Below are positions 1 through 7,351 of a stretch of DNA of 11,839 nt, in pieces; within the stretch, counting starts at the first letter, position 1, and each line of letters opens with the position of its first letter. Source of the DNA: a bacterium ADurb.Bin374 (GTDB lineage Bacteria; Riflebacteria; Ozemobacteria; Ozemobacterales; Ozemobacteraceae); contig MWAR01000110.1 in NCBI GenBank assembly GCA_002068715.1, positions 1 through 11,839 on the forward strand, in the 5' to 3' direction. The notes beneath the pieces are model-generated. The model was not told the origin of the DNA. It ran no database searches and saw only the letters and a program-made list of their open reading frames with translations. The position numbers and the translations under genes were made by a program.

Positions 1-173
1 GGGATGGGGTTGAAGGTGTCGCGGCTGAACAGCAGCTTGTAATCGAAGGGGTAGCTGTCGATGAGCGCCTCGATCTCCGGCGGCGTGCGGCGCGACGTGG
101 TGACCCAGCGCTCGCGGCCCTCGGTGGCGGCGAAGACGCGGTCCAGCTCGCGCCGCATCTGTTCGGGCCGCAT
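1..173 (-). CDS. Antisense coding fragment, probable ELM1/DUF1022 family protein, truncated
   Basis: The minus strand is open from the window edge to an ATG at 173-171. In this frame 55 of 57 codons end in G or C, so it looks truly coding; the opposite plus frame gives only Arg/Ser-rich nonsense. The peptide contains WVTTSRRTPPEIEAL and, further on, LLFSRDTFNPIP. A TSRRTPP block followed some 25 residues later by an NP(I/Y/V)P-type block is what I remember of the ELM1/GtrOC1-like family (mitochondrial fission ELM1, DUF1022), which are putative glycosyltransferase-like proteins. That match is from memory and rests on two short blocks. The C-terminus runs off the window. The ATG may not be the true start, because it lies on the junction with the SpoIIE sequence; the fragment could be internal to a longer gene. 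Confidence is good that it is coding, moderate for the family. Confidence 0.5.
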   Translation of the reverse strand, partial: MRPEQMRRELDRVFAATEGRERWVTTSRRTPPEIEALIDSYPFDYKLLFSRDTFNPI

Positions 174-181
174 CGTCGCGA
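165..181. other. Junction between two unrelated coding sequences on opposite strands
   Basis: Left of about 170 the sequence codes well on the minus strand (ELM1-like fragment). Right of it the plus strand codes for the second half of a SpoIIE domain. There is no intergenic spacer. The plus frame of the phosphatase hits an in-frame TAA at 40-42, so its missing N-terminal half cannot lie to the left. This is either a real rearrangement breakpoint or a chimeric contig end; sequence alone cannot decide, though an abrupt switch close to an end favours the artefact. Confidence 0.6.
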
Positions 182-720
182 TGGCCAAGGCGGCGTTCGG
201 AAATCTCGTCAGATCCGGCGTGACCGACCCGGGGGCCCTGCTGGAGCAGATGAACGCCGTTCTGCTCTCAACCACGAGGAAACTCAAGATGATGACCGCC
301 GTCACCGGCCTGCTGAAACCCGACGGAACGATGCTGTTGGCCAATGCCGGCCACTGTTATCCGGCGGCCCTCCGGAAGGGGGCGGGAGCCGTATTCCTGA
401 TGCGCGAAGGAAGTTTTCCGCTGGGCGTGAGACAACGCGGAAAATGGCCCTCGATGAGCATCGCGCTCGAGCCGGGGGATCGCCTTCTGCTGTATACGGA
501 CGGCATTCCCGAGGCCATCGACCGGAACGGACAGCAGCTTGATTATGAACGGTGGCATCGTATCATTAACGAGGAGTCGGCGGAGGAGGACACGATCGGA
601 TTGATCTCGCGCCTGCACCAAAGGCTCCGGGATTTCACGCAGCCGGTGAGGTGGGGCGATGACGTGACGATCGCGGTCGTCACCCGCCTCGAACGGCAGA
701 AGGAGAAAGAAACGGCATGA
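169..720 (+). CDS. SpoIIE/PP2C-type Ser phosphatase domain, 5'-truncated (C-terminal half only)
   Basis: The homologous part begins at about IVAMAKAAF, which corresponds to the helix just after the GD-x-GHG metal motif of SpoIIE/RsbU phosphatases. What follows fits the family: an AGHCYPAAL block (usually AGH-N-P), a GSFPLGV block, the LLLYTDGIPEA motif, and the terminal DDVTIAVV motif. Counting from the ATG at 61, the motif aspartates are about residues 147 and 200-201. The first metal Asp and the GHG motif are absent, so this piece alone should have no phosphatase activity. The open frame reaches back to ATG 61, but residues before about 37 are the antisense reading of the ELM1-like fragment and are not part of the domain; the first ATG inside the homologous part is at 181. 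It overlaps the next gene by 4 bases (ATGA). These phosphatases usually act on anti-sigma antagonists and often carry N-terminal sensors. Partial or broken gene. Confidence 0.75.
   Translation, partial: RIVAMAKAAFGNLVRSGVTDPGALLEQMNAVLLSTTRKLKMMTAVTGLLKPDGTMLLANAGHCYPAALRKGAGAVFLMREGSFPLGVRQRGKWPSMSIALEPGDRLLLYTDGIPEAIDRNGQQLDYERWHRIINEESAEEDTIGLISRLHQRLRDFTQPVRWGDDVTIAVVTRLERQKEKETA
700..705 (+). promoter_or_regulatory. Shine-Dalgarno site for the pRiA4b ORF-3-like gene
   Basis: AAGGAG lies inside the end of the phosphatase gene, 11 bases before the ATG at 717. It supports that start over others and fits translational coupling through the ATGA overlap. Confidence 0.7.
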
Positions 721-1289
721 TCGGCAGCGAATCGGGTGGAAACACCGTATTCCGGCTCAGACTCGAGATAACCGGCCTCTCCCCGGCGGTATGGCGGGTT
801 ATTGATATACCAAATAATATAATATTGACTGACTTGCACAAGATCCTCCAGACCGCCATGGGGTGGCGAAACGAGTATCCGGCATGCTTTGCGGCGCCGG
901 CCGGGATCCATCCAATCGGCGAATGGCCCGGGGCGTCAGGCGAGCCGGCTCCCAGAACTCTCGCCGAACTCCTCGAGAACCCGAGGCGCGAGTTCTTCTA
1001 CGACTACGAGCCGGATGAACCCTGGCGCGTGGTGTGCCGCCTCGAGTCGGAGCGGCCTCGGGGGGGCGGCGACGAGCTGATTCCGTGCTGCGTCGACGGG
1101 GCCCGGTCTGCCCCGCCGGACGGTGTCGGCGGACGGGAAGGGTATGCCGATTTCCTGCGCATGCTCGACGACCCCGATGTCGACGAGGACGAACTCGAAG
1201 ACATGCTCGAGTGGGCCGGCGGGGATTTCGATCCCGCCGCGTTCGATCTCGCCGCGGTGAACCGCCGCCTGAAGAAGTTCGCGGTTTGA
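717..1289 (+). CDS. Plasmid pRiA4b ORF-3-like protein
   Basis: A soluble 190-residue protein with no signal peptide or membrane segment. Family marks of the pRiA4b ORF-3 domain (PF07929) are in order: an N-terminal LRLEITGLSPAVWRVIDIP strand block, TDLHKILQTAMGW, an FFYDYEPDEPWRVVCRLE block (family form near YDYDFGDDW), a CCVDGARSAPPDGVGG block followed by GYADFLRML, and a C-terminal acidic stretch leading to FDPAAFDLAAVNRRL. The family is common and its molecular function is unknown to me; homologues occur on plasmids and IS-associated loci as well as in chromosomes. Two consensus points are changed: the His-rich segment after MGW is replaced by a Cys/Pro-containing one, and the D-G-D of the YDYD block reads E-P-D. 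The start at 717 has AAGGAG at 700 and overlaps the phosphatase stop. An AT-rich island (799-830) with three ATA codons sits inside it. The next gene follows after 16 bases, so it is within the cyclase operon. Confidence 0.85.
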   Translation: MIGSESGGNTVFRLRLEITGLSPAVWRVIDIPNNIILTDLHKILQTAMGWRNEYPACFAAPAGIHPIGEWPGASGEPAPRTLAELLENPRREFFYDYEPDEPWRVVCRLESERPRGGGDELIPCCVDGARSAPPDGVGGREGYADFLRMLDDPDVDEDELEDMLEWAGGDFDPAAFDLAAVNRRLKKFAV

Positions 1290-1305
1290 AGCCGCTCTTC
1301 CTCCC

Positions 1306-4300
1306 ATGACGATTGTCGGTGTCGCTCGAGGTGCCGGCCGCAGGGTGCTCGCCCCGGCCGTCCCCTCGGCCGCTCCGGTCGCGGCTGCCTGGTTGTTCCT
1401 GCTGATTTTTCCCCTCCTGTTCCTGCTCGTGAGGGTCGATCAATGGCTCGACGGCGAGGAACGTTGGCGCGAACGTGCGGTCAGACGCGAGATGCTGGAT
1501 GTCATGCGCGAGCTGCAGCCCAGGCTCACGCCGGCGAAACGCCTCGAGGAGGGATTGTGCGGGATCGAACGCCTGATCGGGTTTCCAGATCCGGGCAGCG
1601 GCCGGACCCTGGTGGCGGCCGACGATCATCCCGGCCTCGATCCGGCGAGACTGAGCGAACGGTTCGAAACGGAGTGCCGCCGGACGATCGGATGCAAGCC
1701 GGTGTTCCTCCTCGCGGCGGGTGCGGATGGCACCGCCCCCTGCCTTCGGATCGATCCCTCGCTGATGGATGGTGCGCCTCCCCGTGCCGTAACGATGCAA
1801 CCTGTCTGGCTGTCGGTTGCAGGCTGGCTTGAACGCCGGATCTGGCGGCATACGGGGGAAACGGACACACTCAAACGGCGCTGGAGCGGCTCTTCCGCGG
1901 TCAGAGAGATGCAGGTCAGGCGAGCCGGCCTGCTCGAGCGTGTGTTCGGAAACGATCCGTTCGACGGCCTGACCTGGGGAACGGCCCAGCCGTTCGTGCG
2001 CATGCGCCCAGGCGGAGGCCGGTATCTCGCCTACGCGAATTTTCTTCCTTCCGGGCCTAAGCCTGATGCTCCGCTGCTGGGGGGATATCTGGCCGTTTTC
2101 CGAATCGACGACATCCCAAGGCGGTTCCTCCTGGCCCCCCTGCTCTCGCGGCCGGATGGAAGGATCACATCCCGGCTTGCCGTGATCCCGCGGGAAACCA
2201 GCTCGGCCGACGCTCTGCGACTCGAGTGTGCCCCTCCGAAAGAACTCCTGCAGGACTGGTGTCTTGGACAGCGCGACCGGCCGTTCAGTCTGATGCTCGA
2301 ATGGGATCGGGCGACCGTCCGTCACCCGTTCCGGACATGGCAGCCCTGGCTCCTGGCGGGCTTCTATCTGATCGTCTTCGGAACCGGCGCATACGTTTTT
2401 CTCAGGCTCGGGGGGTTCTTCCTGCCATTGCGGCTTCGTGGGCAGATCGCATTCGCCGTTGGTGTCGCGACCGTGCTCCCGCTCATTGCGTGCAGCGGGG
2501 TCATGGTGTCCTACCTCGACTACCGGAAGGATATCGATCGCGACAGACAGGAAAAGATGATCGCGGAGCGCCTCGAGATGCTCGAAAACGGGTTGTTGGG
2601 GTATTTCGAGTCCGTCAAACATCGCTTGTGGCAGATGAAGGAAAGCCTGTCATGCCGGACCGAGGACGGACCTGCTTCGGTGACCCGGTATCTGGAACAC
2701 CTGCGGCGGCGGACTCATGCCCCGGTCGTGTTCATGATCACGCAGAGAGGTGAAGAGTTCTTCGTAGCCGGGCCCGGTATTTCGGAGAAAACGCGGATGA
2801 TGGCGGAACGGCTTGGCGAGGTGGTGCGTGCAATGACGATGCGCATGTTTCTGCTGAGCGGGTGCTTTGGGGAATCCGATCTAGAGCTGCCGCACCGATC
2901 GAAGTTGTGGACGAGACGTCGCCGCGCGATTGCCGCAAACCTCAGCCTCATCGATGTGGGTTCGATGATGTATCTCGATGGGCGTGAAATCGATCCCAGA
3001 TTTTCAGGCATCGGTGACAGCATCGTATTTCAATATATGATCAAATATCCTAAAGAGCGTGGTGGGCGCCTGCACGGATTGCTGTATGCCATGTTCAGGC
3101 GTTCAGACATCCTCGGAATGTATCTTCGGAGCCTTGAACGGCGCAGAGAAGCGTTCTCGGACGTTGGGAACGGGGCATCCGTCGATTTCGCCATGTTCGC
3201 GACATCCGGCATGGACAGACTATCGCTCGATCCAGCGACCGTGTGGCCGCGGGCGGCTGCCGTCGACCGGCGCATTCTCGATCTTGCCCGCCGGACGCTC
3301 TCCGTGCCGGCCGGCTCGACGCAGGAAATACCTGAAGCTGCCGGCGGCGTGTCGCTCGTGCGCGCGTTTCTCGAATTCCCCGTGGTCGCGGTCGGCAGCG
3401 TAAGGCCGGTCCTTCCTTTCCAGCATGTCTGGAATGAACGCCTGCTGATCGCCGGTTGGAGCCTGTATGCGCTTTTCCTCGTCGCTTTTGTCACGTATGT
3501 TCTCACGAGGAATTTCGCGTTACCTCTCGAAAGTGTCGGTGCTGCTGGTCGGGAAGTCGCCGCGGGCCGTTTCGACGTGGCCCTGCGGCTGAAGACCGGC
3601 GACGAGTTCGAACGTCTTGCGGCCGAATTCAATGGAATGACGGCCGGACTTCGCGAGCGTGAGCGTCTGGCAAGGTTCGTTTCCGACGAAGTTCTCACGA
3701 CGGTTCGCGGAAACGATGTCGTGGGACTCCATCCGGGTGGAGAACGGCGCCGCGTCGGTGTTCTGTTCGCGCACATCGCCGATTTCGAACGAATCACGGC
3801 GGGCGCATCGGTCGACGAGATCTTCGCGTTGCTCGATGATATACTTCCTCGTATAGAACGTGCGATTCGCGACAACGGAGGCAGTCTCGACAAGATCATC
3901 GGCGACGGTGTCATGGGAGTGTTCCATCCCGCGGAGATCCCTGCCGCAATCCGGGCCGGCAACGCGGCGCTCGCCATGAAACGGATCTTCGACGAGGCGA
4001 ACCGGGAAAGAGCGGACGACGACATGGTGCCGTTGCGCGTTTCCGTCGGCTTCGTCACGGGAAACGCCATCTGCGGAAAAATCGGTTCGCGCAGCGGACG
4101 TCTGGATTTCACGGTGATCGGTGATACCGTCAATCTCGCGGCGAGACTCGAATCCGAGAGTCGCCGGAGGATCGGCTCGCCGATCCTGACCGATGAGGAA
4201 ACGATCTTCTCCATGGGGATGGCGTTCCGATACGGCCTGCTCGGCACCGTTTTCGTGAAGGGGCGTTCCAAGCCTGTCCAGGTATACGAACTCGTTGCGC

Positions 4301-4317
4301 CGGAGGGGACCGCATGA
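1306..4317 (+). CDS. Membrane receptor class III adenylate/guanylate cyclase 1 (substrate-site half, metal Asp replaced by His)
   Basis: A 1003-residue receptor. Likely membrane spans are at residues 24-42, 348-366, 381-402 and 713-733, giving two extracytoplasmic regions (about 45-345 and 403-710), a HAMP domain (about 734-790) and a class III cyclase domain (about 810-1000). Class III cyclases make cAMP or cGMP at a dimer interface. Substrate-side residues are intact: Lys863 (four before Asp867), Thr936 in DFTVIGDTVNLAARL, Asn943, Arg947 and Lys985 in VKGRSKP. The Lys/Thr pair resembles ATP-specific class IIIb enzymes. The second metal Asp (Asp867) is present, but the first, normally in F-A/S-D-I, is His823 (FAHIADF). 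The spacing 823 to 867 is 44 residues, as in canonical enzymes, so this is a substitution and not a misalignment. A homodimer should therefore bind metal poorly. There is no purine-rich SD; a pyrimidine run CTTCCTCCC precedes the ATG, so the start is uncertain (a GTG 13 codons in is an alternative) and coupling to the upstream gene is likely. It overlaps cyclase 2 by 4 bases. Confidence 0.9.
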   Translation: MTIVGVARGAGRRVLAPAVPSAAPVAAAWLFLLIFPLLFLLVRVDQWLDGEERWRERAVRREMLDVMRELQPRLTPAKRLEEGLCGIERLIGFPDPGSGRTLVAADDHPGLDPARLSERFETECRRTIGCKPVFLLAAGADGTAPCLRIDPSLMDGAPPRAVTMQPVWLSVAGWLERRIWRHTGETDTLKRRWSGSSAVREMQVRRAGLLERVFGNDPFDGLTWGTAQPFVRMRPGGGRYLAYANFLPSGPKPDAPLLGGYLAVFRIDDIPRRFLLAPLLSRPDGRITSRLAVIPRETSSADALRLECAPPKELLQDWCLGQRDRPFSLMLEWDRATVRHPFRTWQPWLLAGFYLIVFGTGAYVFLRLGGFFLPLRLRGQIAFAVGVATVLPLIACSGVMVSYLDYRKDIDRDRQEKMIAERLEMLENGLLGYFESVKHRLWQMKESLSCRTEDGPASVTRYLEHLRRRTHAPVVFMITQRGEEFFVAGPGISEKTRMMAERLGEVVRAMTMRMFLLSGCFGESDLELPHRSKLWTRRRRAIAANLSLIDVGSMMYLDGREIDPRFSGIGDSIVFQYMIKYPKERGGRLHGLLYAMFRRSDILGMYLRSLERRREAFSDVGNGASVDFAMFATSGMDRLSLDPATVWPRAAAVDRRILDLARRTLSVPAGSTQEIPEAAGGVSLVRAFLEFPVVAVGSVRPVLPFQHVWNERLLIAGWSLYALFLVAFVTYVLTRNFALPLESVGAAGREVAAGRFDVALRLKTGDEFERLAAEFNGMTAGLRERERLARFVSDEVLTTVRGNDVVGLHPGGERRRVGVLFAHIADFERITAGASVDEIFALLDDILPRIERAIRDNGGSLDKIIGDGVMGVFHPAEIPAAIRAGNAALAMKRIFDEANRERADDDMVPLRVSVGFVTGNAICGKIGSRSGRLDFTVIGDTVNLAARLESESRRRIGSPILTDEETIFSMGMAFRYGLLGTVFVKGRSKPVQVYELVAPEGTA

Positions 4318-7256
4318 GCCAGCGGCATTTCGGACCTGCTGAAAACCGCCGGGTGTGGGCGGGTGCGATCACCCTCGTCTGGCTGCTGTTCGTGGCCCTG
4401 CCCGCAATCGGCCTGCGAAGCGCCGTCAGACTCTGGCTCGAAGACGAGGAAAAAGGGCTGCGCACGGTCATGAGGCGACAACTGATCGATGAGATGCGGG
4501 AGTTCAAGAACGAGATCGAAATCGGTCCTGCGCTCGAACGTGTGTTTCTGCGCGCGATCGGTGATTCCGGTTTCCGAGAGAATCTTTCACCTGCCTCGGC
4601 CGCGGCCCTGTGCGCCTGTGACGAGGTCGGCTTCAAACAGATCTGTGCCTCGGTCGCCGCCCAGGTGGGCTCGAAGCCGGCGGTTGCCGCCATGCTCATC
4701 CCCTCGAACCGGAAAATTCTGGTCGATGTCGAGCCGTCGTATTTCACCGGGTATCCCAAGAAAGAGGTCGAAAGAACCGTTGCCCAGATCCTCGAACTTC
4801 TCATGCGGCCTCGGACTGGCACGGGCGCGAGTTGGAATATAAATGACGAAGAATATAATATATCAAAATTGCTTTCTCACAAACTGTTCGGGGGGGATTT
4901 CAATTTTGCGGATCTGAAATACGGAGTCAAAATCGATGTCGTGCATTTCGGCGGGACGTCGATCGGATACAAAGCTGTGGGATGGGCTTGCATTGGCCCC
5001 CGCAGTGACGTGTATTCCCCAAAGGACTGCTCCGCGCTGCTGGTGATGCTGTTTCATGGAAACAGCCTCTCGCGTGGGGCTCTGCTCCGGGCGCCGCTCG
5101 AAACATCCCTGAATCCTTCTATCCGAAGAAGGATCGAGGGGGTGGGGCGGTGCGATCTTCCGCGTTTCATCGACAGGCCCCGCTGTCTCGCTCTGCTCCA
5201 GGCACCGCCTATGGAATGGCCTGACGAGGCGCTCTGGCAGGGAAGTCGCACCGGTCCTCGTCCGGGGATACGTCCCGTGCCTGCCGTCGTCGCCGATCCT
5301 TCGGCGTTGTCCCACCCCTGGCGGAAGGCTTTGCCCTGGTTCGATGTCGGGCTGCTGCTCGTTGCCGCCGGAACGAGCCTCGTCTGCCTGAGGCTGGCGT
5401 TGTTCGAATACGCCGTCGGAAGAAGCCTGCGAAGCAGGATCGGCTGGGGATTCGCTTTCGGAGCGATGATCCCGTGCTGCGGGTGCGCCATGATGGCGAT
5501 GGCTTCGGCAAAGGCCGGCGAAGACCGTCTTCCGCAGATCGCTCTAACGCACATGGCCCGGCAACTCGAACGTCTGGATGAAGGGTTGCGATCCGCTCAG
5601 ATCATTCGCGCAAAATCCCTCCAGACGTGGAGTGAACGGATCATCTCCGCCGCGGATCGTGGCGAGGGCGTCGAGCCGGCCATGCAGGAGGTCCTTGCGC
5701 GAAGTCTCACCAGGACCATTCTTGTGTTTCTCGCCAACGGGAAGGACTGGGGGACGACGTCCTATGAAGATCAGACGTCGGTAACCCCCGTACAACGCCT
5801 CATGAAGGGCTTCTCGCAGGATGCGCTCATTCGCCTGGGCTCCTCCGGCGGTGGGGGAGGGAACGAGACGGCGAAGTCCATGCAGGTCACGATCGATCTA
5901 GCTCATGCCATCACATCCGAATATCTCGACGAATCCTATATCAAAAAAATCGTCACCTGTTCCCCGCTCTCCGCCGGAAATCCCTTCGGAAATCTCGGCC
6001 AGTTCATGAGCGTGCAGTTTTCGCCGGTTCCAGGCGCCGAAATGCGTCCGAAGGGGGTGGTCATGACGTACGGCGGTCTGGATACGATCATAGAACAGTA
6101 TTTTCTCCGCCTCCTGCGGAACAGCCGTCCAGAGTTTGCCGAGGGGATCGCTTCGTGGAATGTAAAGTATCTGGTATATACTATCAACTCATATAACCCA
6201 CCGGTCATTTCGGACTTCAATAACGGGTTCGATGACGGACTCTGGAAACAATGGAAGTATCTCGCGGAATCCTGTCTGAGTCAGCGGATGGGGCGAAAGC
6301 ACGGCATGCTGGCGCGACAACGGGATACGCTGGCTGTCACCAGGTATTTCTCGAACGGAAATCTGATCGGCGTCGCCGTCGCAGAAAAAAACGGCAGGGA
6401 TTCTGAGACGGGCTGGGTCGGGGCCGTGATAGCCATTGCCGCCGCCTGGTCGGCCGTCACGGTCGCTGCGGCGTTCTTTCTGACGTTGCCGTTCCCTGTG
6501 TTCCTCGATGCGACGAGGCTGACGACCGGGGGAGAATATGATTGGCGGATCGCTCTCGACCGACCCGACGAGTTCGGCGACCTGGCCGGCGTTTTCAACG
6601 GCATGGCCCGCGGCCTGGCGGAGCGGGCCGGGATGGCGAGATTCGTCTCGGACGGCGTTCTGGCCGCCGTGCGGAAAGCGGATTCCGGGGCTTCGAAGAT
6701 GGCGGCCGGCGGCGAGAGAATCACGGCAGCTGTTCTGTTTTCGGATATCCGCGGCTTCACGACGCTGTCAGAAATCAACGATCCGGAGGACGTCGTCACC
6801 CTGCTGAACGACTACTTCACGCTGATGGAAGAGCCGATAAGGGTTGCGGGGGGCACGATCGAAACATACCTGGGCGACGCGATTCTCGCCGTCTTCCCGC
6901 CGGACCCCGCCGGTGAGGCCCCCGAAGCCCGTGCGGTGAACGCCGCGTTCGGCATGCGCGAGGCGCTCGCCCGGTTCAACGGAATGCGGCGACGTGACGG
7001 CCTGTTCACGATCGAAACGGGTATCGGTGTGGCGTCAGGAACGCTCCTCTGGGGCCGCCTCGGCGGCGAGGACGGACGGCTGCTTCCCACTCTTATCGGC
7101 TCTCCTGCCGACCGTGCCGTCCGATGCGAGGCCGCGACGAAGGGAAGGGGCGGCAGCTGCATCATCGTCGACGAGACAGTCTGGAACAGCCTCGCAGGCC
7201 GCTTTCCCGCCGAACAGCTGTCGGCGGACGGAGAGACCCTCCATCTGCTTTCCTGA
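4314..7256 (+). CDS. Membrane receptor class III cyclase 2 (metal-site half, lacks substrate Lys and Asn)
   Basis: A 980-residue paralogue of the preceding gene with the same order: likely membrane spans at about 15-34, 344-363, 377-397 and 703-725, two extracytoplasmic regions, HAMP (about 726-785) and a cyclase domain (about 795-980). Both metal aspartates are present: Asp811 in FSDIRGFTTLSE and Asp855 in YLGDAILAVF, again 44 apart. On the substrate side, Lys is replaced by Thr851, the transition-state Asn by Asp933 (IGSPADRAVR), while Thr926 and Arg937 remain. The protein ends at ETLHLLS, about ten residues early, so the C-terminal KG-x-x-x-P strand with the phosphate-contacting Lys is missing. 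It should be inactive as a homodimer but complements cyclase 1. The start is well supported: a GAGGGGAC SD precedes ATG 4314, which overlaps the cyclase 1 stop (ATGA). The third span contains a CCGC cysteine cluster (residues 388-391). AT-rich islands lie at 4831-4870 and 6161-6200. It is the last gene of the operon; a terminator follows. Confidence 0.9.
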   Translation: MSQRHFGPAENRRVWAGAITLVWLLFVALPAIGLRSAVRLWLEDEEKGLRTVMRRQLIDEMREFKNEIEIGPALERVFLRAIGDSGFRENLSPASAAALCACDEVGFKQICASVAAQVGSKPAVAAMLIPSNRKILVDVEPSYFTGYPKKEVERTVAQILELLMRPRTGTGASWNINDEEYNISKLLSHKLFGGDFNFADLKYGVKIDVVHFGGTSIGYKAVGWACIGPRSDVYSPKDCSALLVMLFHGNSLSRGALLRAPLETSLNPSIRRRIEGVGRCDLPRFIDRPRCLALLQAPPMEWPDEALWQGSRTGPRPGIRPVPAVVADPSALSHPWRKALPWFDVGLLLVAAGTSLVCLRLALFEYAVGRSLRSRIGWGFAFGAMIPCCGCAMMAMASAKAGEDRLPQIALTHMARQLERLDEGLRSAQIIRAKSLQTWSERIISAADRGEGVEPAMQEVLARSLTRTILVFLANGKDWGTTSYEDQTSVTPVQRLMKGFSQDALIRLGSSGGGGGNETAKSMQVTIDLAHAITSEYLDESYIKKIVTCSPLSAGNPFGNLGQFMSVQFSPVPGAEMRPKGVVMTYGGLDTIIEQYFLRLLRNSRPEFAEGIASWNVKYLVYTINSYNPPVISDFNNGFDDGLWKQWKYLAESCLSQRMGRKHGMLARQRDTLAVTRYFSNGNLIGVAVAEKNGRDSETGWVGAVIAIAAAWSAVTVAAAFFLTLPFPVFLDATRLTTGGEYDWRIALDRPDEFGDLAGVFNGMARGLAERAGMARFVSDGVLAAVRKADSGASKMAAGGERITAAVLFSDIRGFTTLSEINDPEDVVTLLNDYFTLMEEPIRVAGGTIETYLGDAILAVFPPDPAGEAPEARAVNAAFGMREALARFNGMRRRDGLFTIETGIGVASGTLLWGRLGGEDGRLLPTLIGSPADRAVRCEAATKGRGGSCIIVDETVWNSLAGRFPAEQLSADGETLHLLS

Positions 7257-7312
7257 AGAACCCTGCATCCCTCGTAAGGGCGCTTGCCGCGCCGTTCCTC
7301 TTCGGGCAAAAC

Positions 7313-7340
7313 AAAACGCCCCGCTTTAGCGGGGCGTTTT
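7313..7340. terminator. Bidirectional Rho-independent terminator
   Basis: A perfect 12-bp stem: AAAACGCCCCGC (7313-7324), loop TTTA, then GCGGGGCGTTTT (7329-7340). The T-run on each strand serves both directions. It lies between the convergent ends of cyclase 2 (stop 7256) and rubrerythrin (stop 7352), so it ends both transcripts. Confidence 0.95.
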
Positions 7341-7351
7341 GGGAAAAGGTG

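Noticed and set aside
61..168. N-terminal extension of the phosphatase from ATG 61
   Set aside because: The residues are the antisense reading of a well-coding minus-strand fragment and do not match the SpoIIE domain.
717..1289. The pRiA4b ORF-3-like gene as a sign of an insertion sequence or plasmid insertion
   Set aside because: No transposase, terminal inverted repeats or target duplication is visible, and the gene is tightly overlapped with its upstream neighbour; the family is also common in chromosomes.
799..2622. A roughly 600-codon open frame on the minus strand, opposite the pRiA4b ORF-3-like gene and cyclase 1
   Set aside because: It is Arg/Pro/Gly-rich with no recognisable domain and lies opposite two genes with clear family motifs; such long frames are common opposite GC-rich genes.
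3030..4481. A 483-codon minus-strand open frame opposite cyclase 1
   Set aside because: Ser/Arg/Pro-rich shadow of the cyclase reading frame, no motif and no SD.
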